Part shown: in pieces, positions 5,906 to 7,623 of the stretch
Position numbering within the stretch: position 1 is the first letter of the stretch
Layout: each line of letters starts with the position of its first letter
Assembly (NCBI GenBank): GCA_012032975.1
Contig: JAAUPU010000121.1
Location: 1-7,623, forward strand
DNA length: 7,623 bases
Reading direction: 5' to 3'
From: Caldilineaceae bacterium
GTDB taxonomy: Bacteria > Chloroflexota > Anaerolineae > Caldilineales > Caldilineaceae
Made by a program: the position numbers and the translations under genes
Notes under the pieces: model-generated
What the model was told of the DNA's origin: nothing
Databases searched by the model: none
What the model saw: the letters and a program-made list of their open reading frames with translations, nothing else

Positions 5906-5920
5906 TGCTGATTTTAGCAC
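5905..5920. repeat. Short hairpin upstream of the phasin promoter repeat
   Basis: GTGCT (5905-5909) and AGCAC (5916-5920) form a 5-bp stem with a 6-nt loop, GATTTT. It adjoins the tandem repeat and may be an additional operator half or chance. Confidence 0.25.
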
Positions 5921-5950
5921 GTAGGATCGCAGAAGTCAAGCAATTCACAA

Positions 5951-5969
5951 CGACCCGCAAGAGGGGTCG
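5951..5969 (-). terminator. Weak hairpin after the DUF5107-like gene
   Basis: CGACCC (5951-5956) pairs with GGGTCG (5964-5969) around a 7-nt loop, 21 bp beyond the minus-strand stop at 5990. On the minus strand the stem is followed by TTGTGAATT rather than a clean T-tract. An overlapping alternative pairing (5963-5967 with 5972-5976) is possible. It is at best a poor terminator. Confidence 0.3.
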
Positions 5970-5989
5970 ATACCCCGGTCGTGGGCGAA

Positions 5990-7440
5990 TCAGGGCGCCG
6001 TTGGCAGGGCGAAGCGCAGCAGTTCGGCGCCCTTTTGGTCCAGGATCAGAAGCTCTGTCGGCGCGTGGTTGGCCGCGATTCCGGCCAGGTCGAGCGGGAG
6101 GTCGAGCTGATTGCCAAATGTTGGATCGGCCACGATCTCCGTGTCGAAGAGCATCTGCCCTGCGTTGACCGCCAACAGACGCAGCGTCCGCTCCGGCCAC
6201 AGGCTAAACATCTGTATTCGCAACGCATCAGTCTCGGATGTGAGCAGGTTGACCAGGACATGTTGGCTGGCGTGGCTCACGCTGTCAAGCCCCACACTCG
6301 GTGCATAGCTCTCGGAAATCCCCATCCGTTCGCTGGCCGCCAATGGCAGCTTGACCCCAAATTTGCGTGTGACGCCTGCCCATAACTCGATGAACGGACG
6401 GTCAAAGCTGACGCTCCCACGGGGATCGACCGCAGCGCTATTCGGATAGCCGAAGGTCCATATCTTCAGACCGGGCGTGCGCCGGTTGTCGGCAATGCGA
6501 AAGATTCCCTCGCCGGATCGTTGATCGATCACGCCCCAGAAGTTGCTGGCCTGCATGTCTGGATAGGCATACGCGACGCCCATTTCGGGCCAATTTTCGT
6601 ACTTTCTCAACGTTCAAAGTGGTAGACATTGGGCGCGTCGGCGGGAGCTCCTGGTTGGCGATGGCGTCGGACCAATCTGGAATCTCTACCTGCTCTACCG
6701 GCGCAACGATCTCGGCCGCGTCGGTAGCTTTGGGATTCCCTGGCGAAGATCCGGGGGCCAGCCCAGCGTTTGTCCAATATTCATACTGAACCACCTGCTG
6801 GCCTGGATTGAATAGTTCGACCTCGGTTTCGATGGCCGCGCGATCTGCCTGGAGCGTGACCAAAAAGGTCGCCTCGATGCCGGTGGCGGCGGCGGCATAT
6901 TGGCCAGGTGTCGATGGGTTGTCGATATCATCGGTGAAGGACATGGCAATGGTGATCGCCTGCTCCGTCTGGCTGACGACGCGCAGCTTCCAGGGCAGCA
7001 GCCAGCTTTTGCCATGCTCCGGTTCAGGAAAGGTCGGGAAAATACCGCCATAGATCATCAGCCAGTCGTAGTAGAAGATGCCCTCGCCGATCAGATAGGG
7101 CACGCCCACCGGGTTGCGATAGAGCTGCTCGTGGCCGGTTGGTTTGTAGATCATGGAGATGACCCGGCCGCCAAATTCTGGCAACAGGGTCACCTTGAGG
7201 TAGCGGTTTTCAAGGATCCATGTGTCGAAAGTGCGTTCGACGATCGTGGCTCCATCAAATGAACCGTCCACGATGGTGTGATTCGGGGTGAGTTCATAGG
7301 CGTAGGTTGGCCATGTCATGGTGGATTGGGTCAGTGTAACACCTGGCCCTTCCCATCGTTCGGCGGGGGGCAAGCGGCGCACAGCCAGCAGCCAGCGCCA
7401 TCCAAAGCAACAGTGTTGGCAGATGGAGCCGATAGACCAT
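5990..7440 (-). pseudogene. DUF5107-like lipoprotein with mutarotase-type fold, broken by two frame shifts
   Basis: Three frames join into one protein of about 482 residues. From ATG 7440 the first frame gives a lipoprotein signal peptide, MVYRLHLPTLLLWMALAAGC, with lipobox Cys20. The frame must then change, most simply at the G6 run 7365-7370, into the second frame reading AERWEGPGVTLTQ and MTWPTYAYEL. This carries VTLLPEFGGRVISMIYKPTG, YDWLMIYGGIFPTFPEPEHG and VVQYEYWTNAGLAPG. A second change between 6591 and 6612, perhaps at the T4 run 6594-6597, leads to NWPEMGVAYAYPDMQASNFWGVI, GIFRIADN and FIELWAGVT, ending at TGA 5990. The 'LPEFGGRV' opening and 'ELWAG' strand recall DUF5107 and aldose-1-epimerase-like beta-sandwich proteins, probably binding a carbohydrate outside the membrane. 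Each shift corresponds to one extra base (or two missing). The gene starts 14 bp after the luciferase-like gene, so they are probably co-transcribed. Confidence 0.7.
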
Positions 7441-7454
7441 CGATCGAGGTCGAT

Positions 7455-7623
7455 TCACAGGGTGAGGTGCGGCAACACAGACGCGGCAAAAGGTAGGCAC
7501 CCTCTGGGCGCGGTGCATCGCCAAAGTGGACGGTGATGCGCCGCGCGCCCTGTGCAATGGCGCTGAGCAAGCCCTCGGTGACCTGCTCCGGCGTGCCGAC
7601 CAGACCGTCCCCCACTCGGGCGC
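7455..7623 (-). CDS. Luciferase-like (LLM class) flavin/F420-dependent oxidoreductase, C-terminal end, one frame shift
   Basis: The frame enters from the right edge and reads ARVGDGLVGTPEQVTEGLLS, then GARRITVHFGDAPRPEGAYL. 'GTPEQV...L...G...HFGD' is the usual C-terminal part of LLM-class oxidoreductases, which use FMN or coenzyme F420. Uncorrected, the frame runs on to 7331 with a Cys-rich tail that overlaps the next gene and looks artificial. One missing base in the A4 run at 7488-7491 (T4 on the coding strand) changes the tail to FAASVLPHLTL and a TGA at 7457-7455. This matches the family's common 'F---VLP-L' ending and leaves a clean 14-bp gap to the DUF5107-like gene. The substrate cannot be inferred, since the N-terminal and active-site parts lie outside the window. 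Confidence 0.75.
   Translation of the reverse strand, partial: RPSGGRSGRHAGAGHRGLAQRHCTGRAAHHRPLWRCTAPRGCLPFAASVLPHLTL

Noticed and set aside
1..7623. CRISPR array, tRNA/rRNA gene, transposase or a defence or toxin-antitoxin module
   Set aside because: No regularly spaced repeats, tRNA-like cloverleaf, rRNA blocks or relevant protein motifs were seen on either strand.

Overview
This 7.6-kb window looks like part of a bacterial chromosome of moderately high GC. The style suggests Chloroflexota (Anaerolineae/Caldilineae type): a Tat-type lipoprotein solute-binding protein with an Ala/Pro/Ser linker after the lipobox cysteine, a lipoprotein with a DUF5107-like mutarotase fold, and a luciferase-like oxidoreductase. 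The phylum is inferred from style only, because no marker gene is present.

Layout. Plus strand: the C-terminal part of a PstS-like phosphate-binding protein (2-415); a long perfect palindrome (435-481); a low-molecular-weight tyrosine-phosphatase-like protein (505-945); a 207-bp non-coding stretch with operator-like and terminator-like sequences; then a glycerol-3-phosphate type ABC importer, ugpA (1153-2055), ugpE (2141-3046, broken in frame) and ugpB (3110-4459), closed by a strong terminator (4520-4564). A roughly 190-bp intergenic repeat follows (4569-4760), then a frame-broken YbjN/chaperone-like gene (4819-5239). A perfect 20-bp hairpin (5235-5277) separates it from the convergent minus-strand phasin-like gene (5284-5757). 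The phasin promoter region holds an exact 11-bp tandem repeat. Further right on the minus strand, a luciferase-like oxidoreductase (7455-7623, partial) is followed after 14 bp by a frame-broken DUF5107-like lipoprotein (5990-7440).

How the genes fit together. PstS-like protein, UgpAEB and possibly the phosphatase point to phosphorus acquisition from inorganic phosphate and glycerol phosphates. The phasin points to polyhydroxyalkanoate granules. The direct repeat in front of the phasin gene matches a PHO box in its two cores and 11-bp register, which could tie carbon storage to phosphate supply; this is a hypothesis. No UgpC-type ATPase is present, so the importer must use one encoded elsewhere.

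The most striking property is eight single-base-type frame breaks in four genes between about 2416 and 7491, mostly at homopolymer runs, while neighbouring genes are intact. Sequencing or assembly error is the simplest explanation, but real gene decay is not excluded. I found no tRNA, rRNA, CRISPR array, transposase or clearly new multi-gene system.
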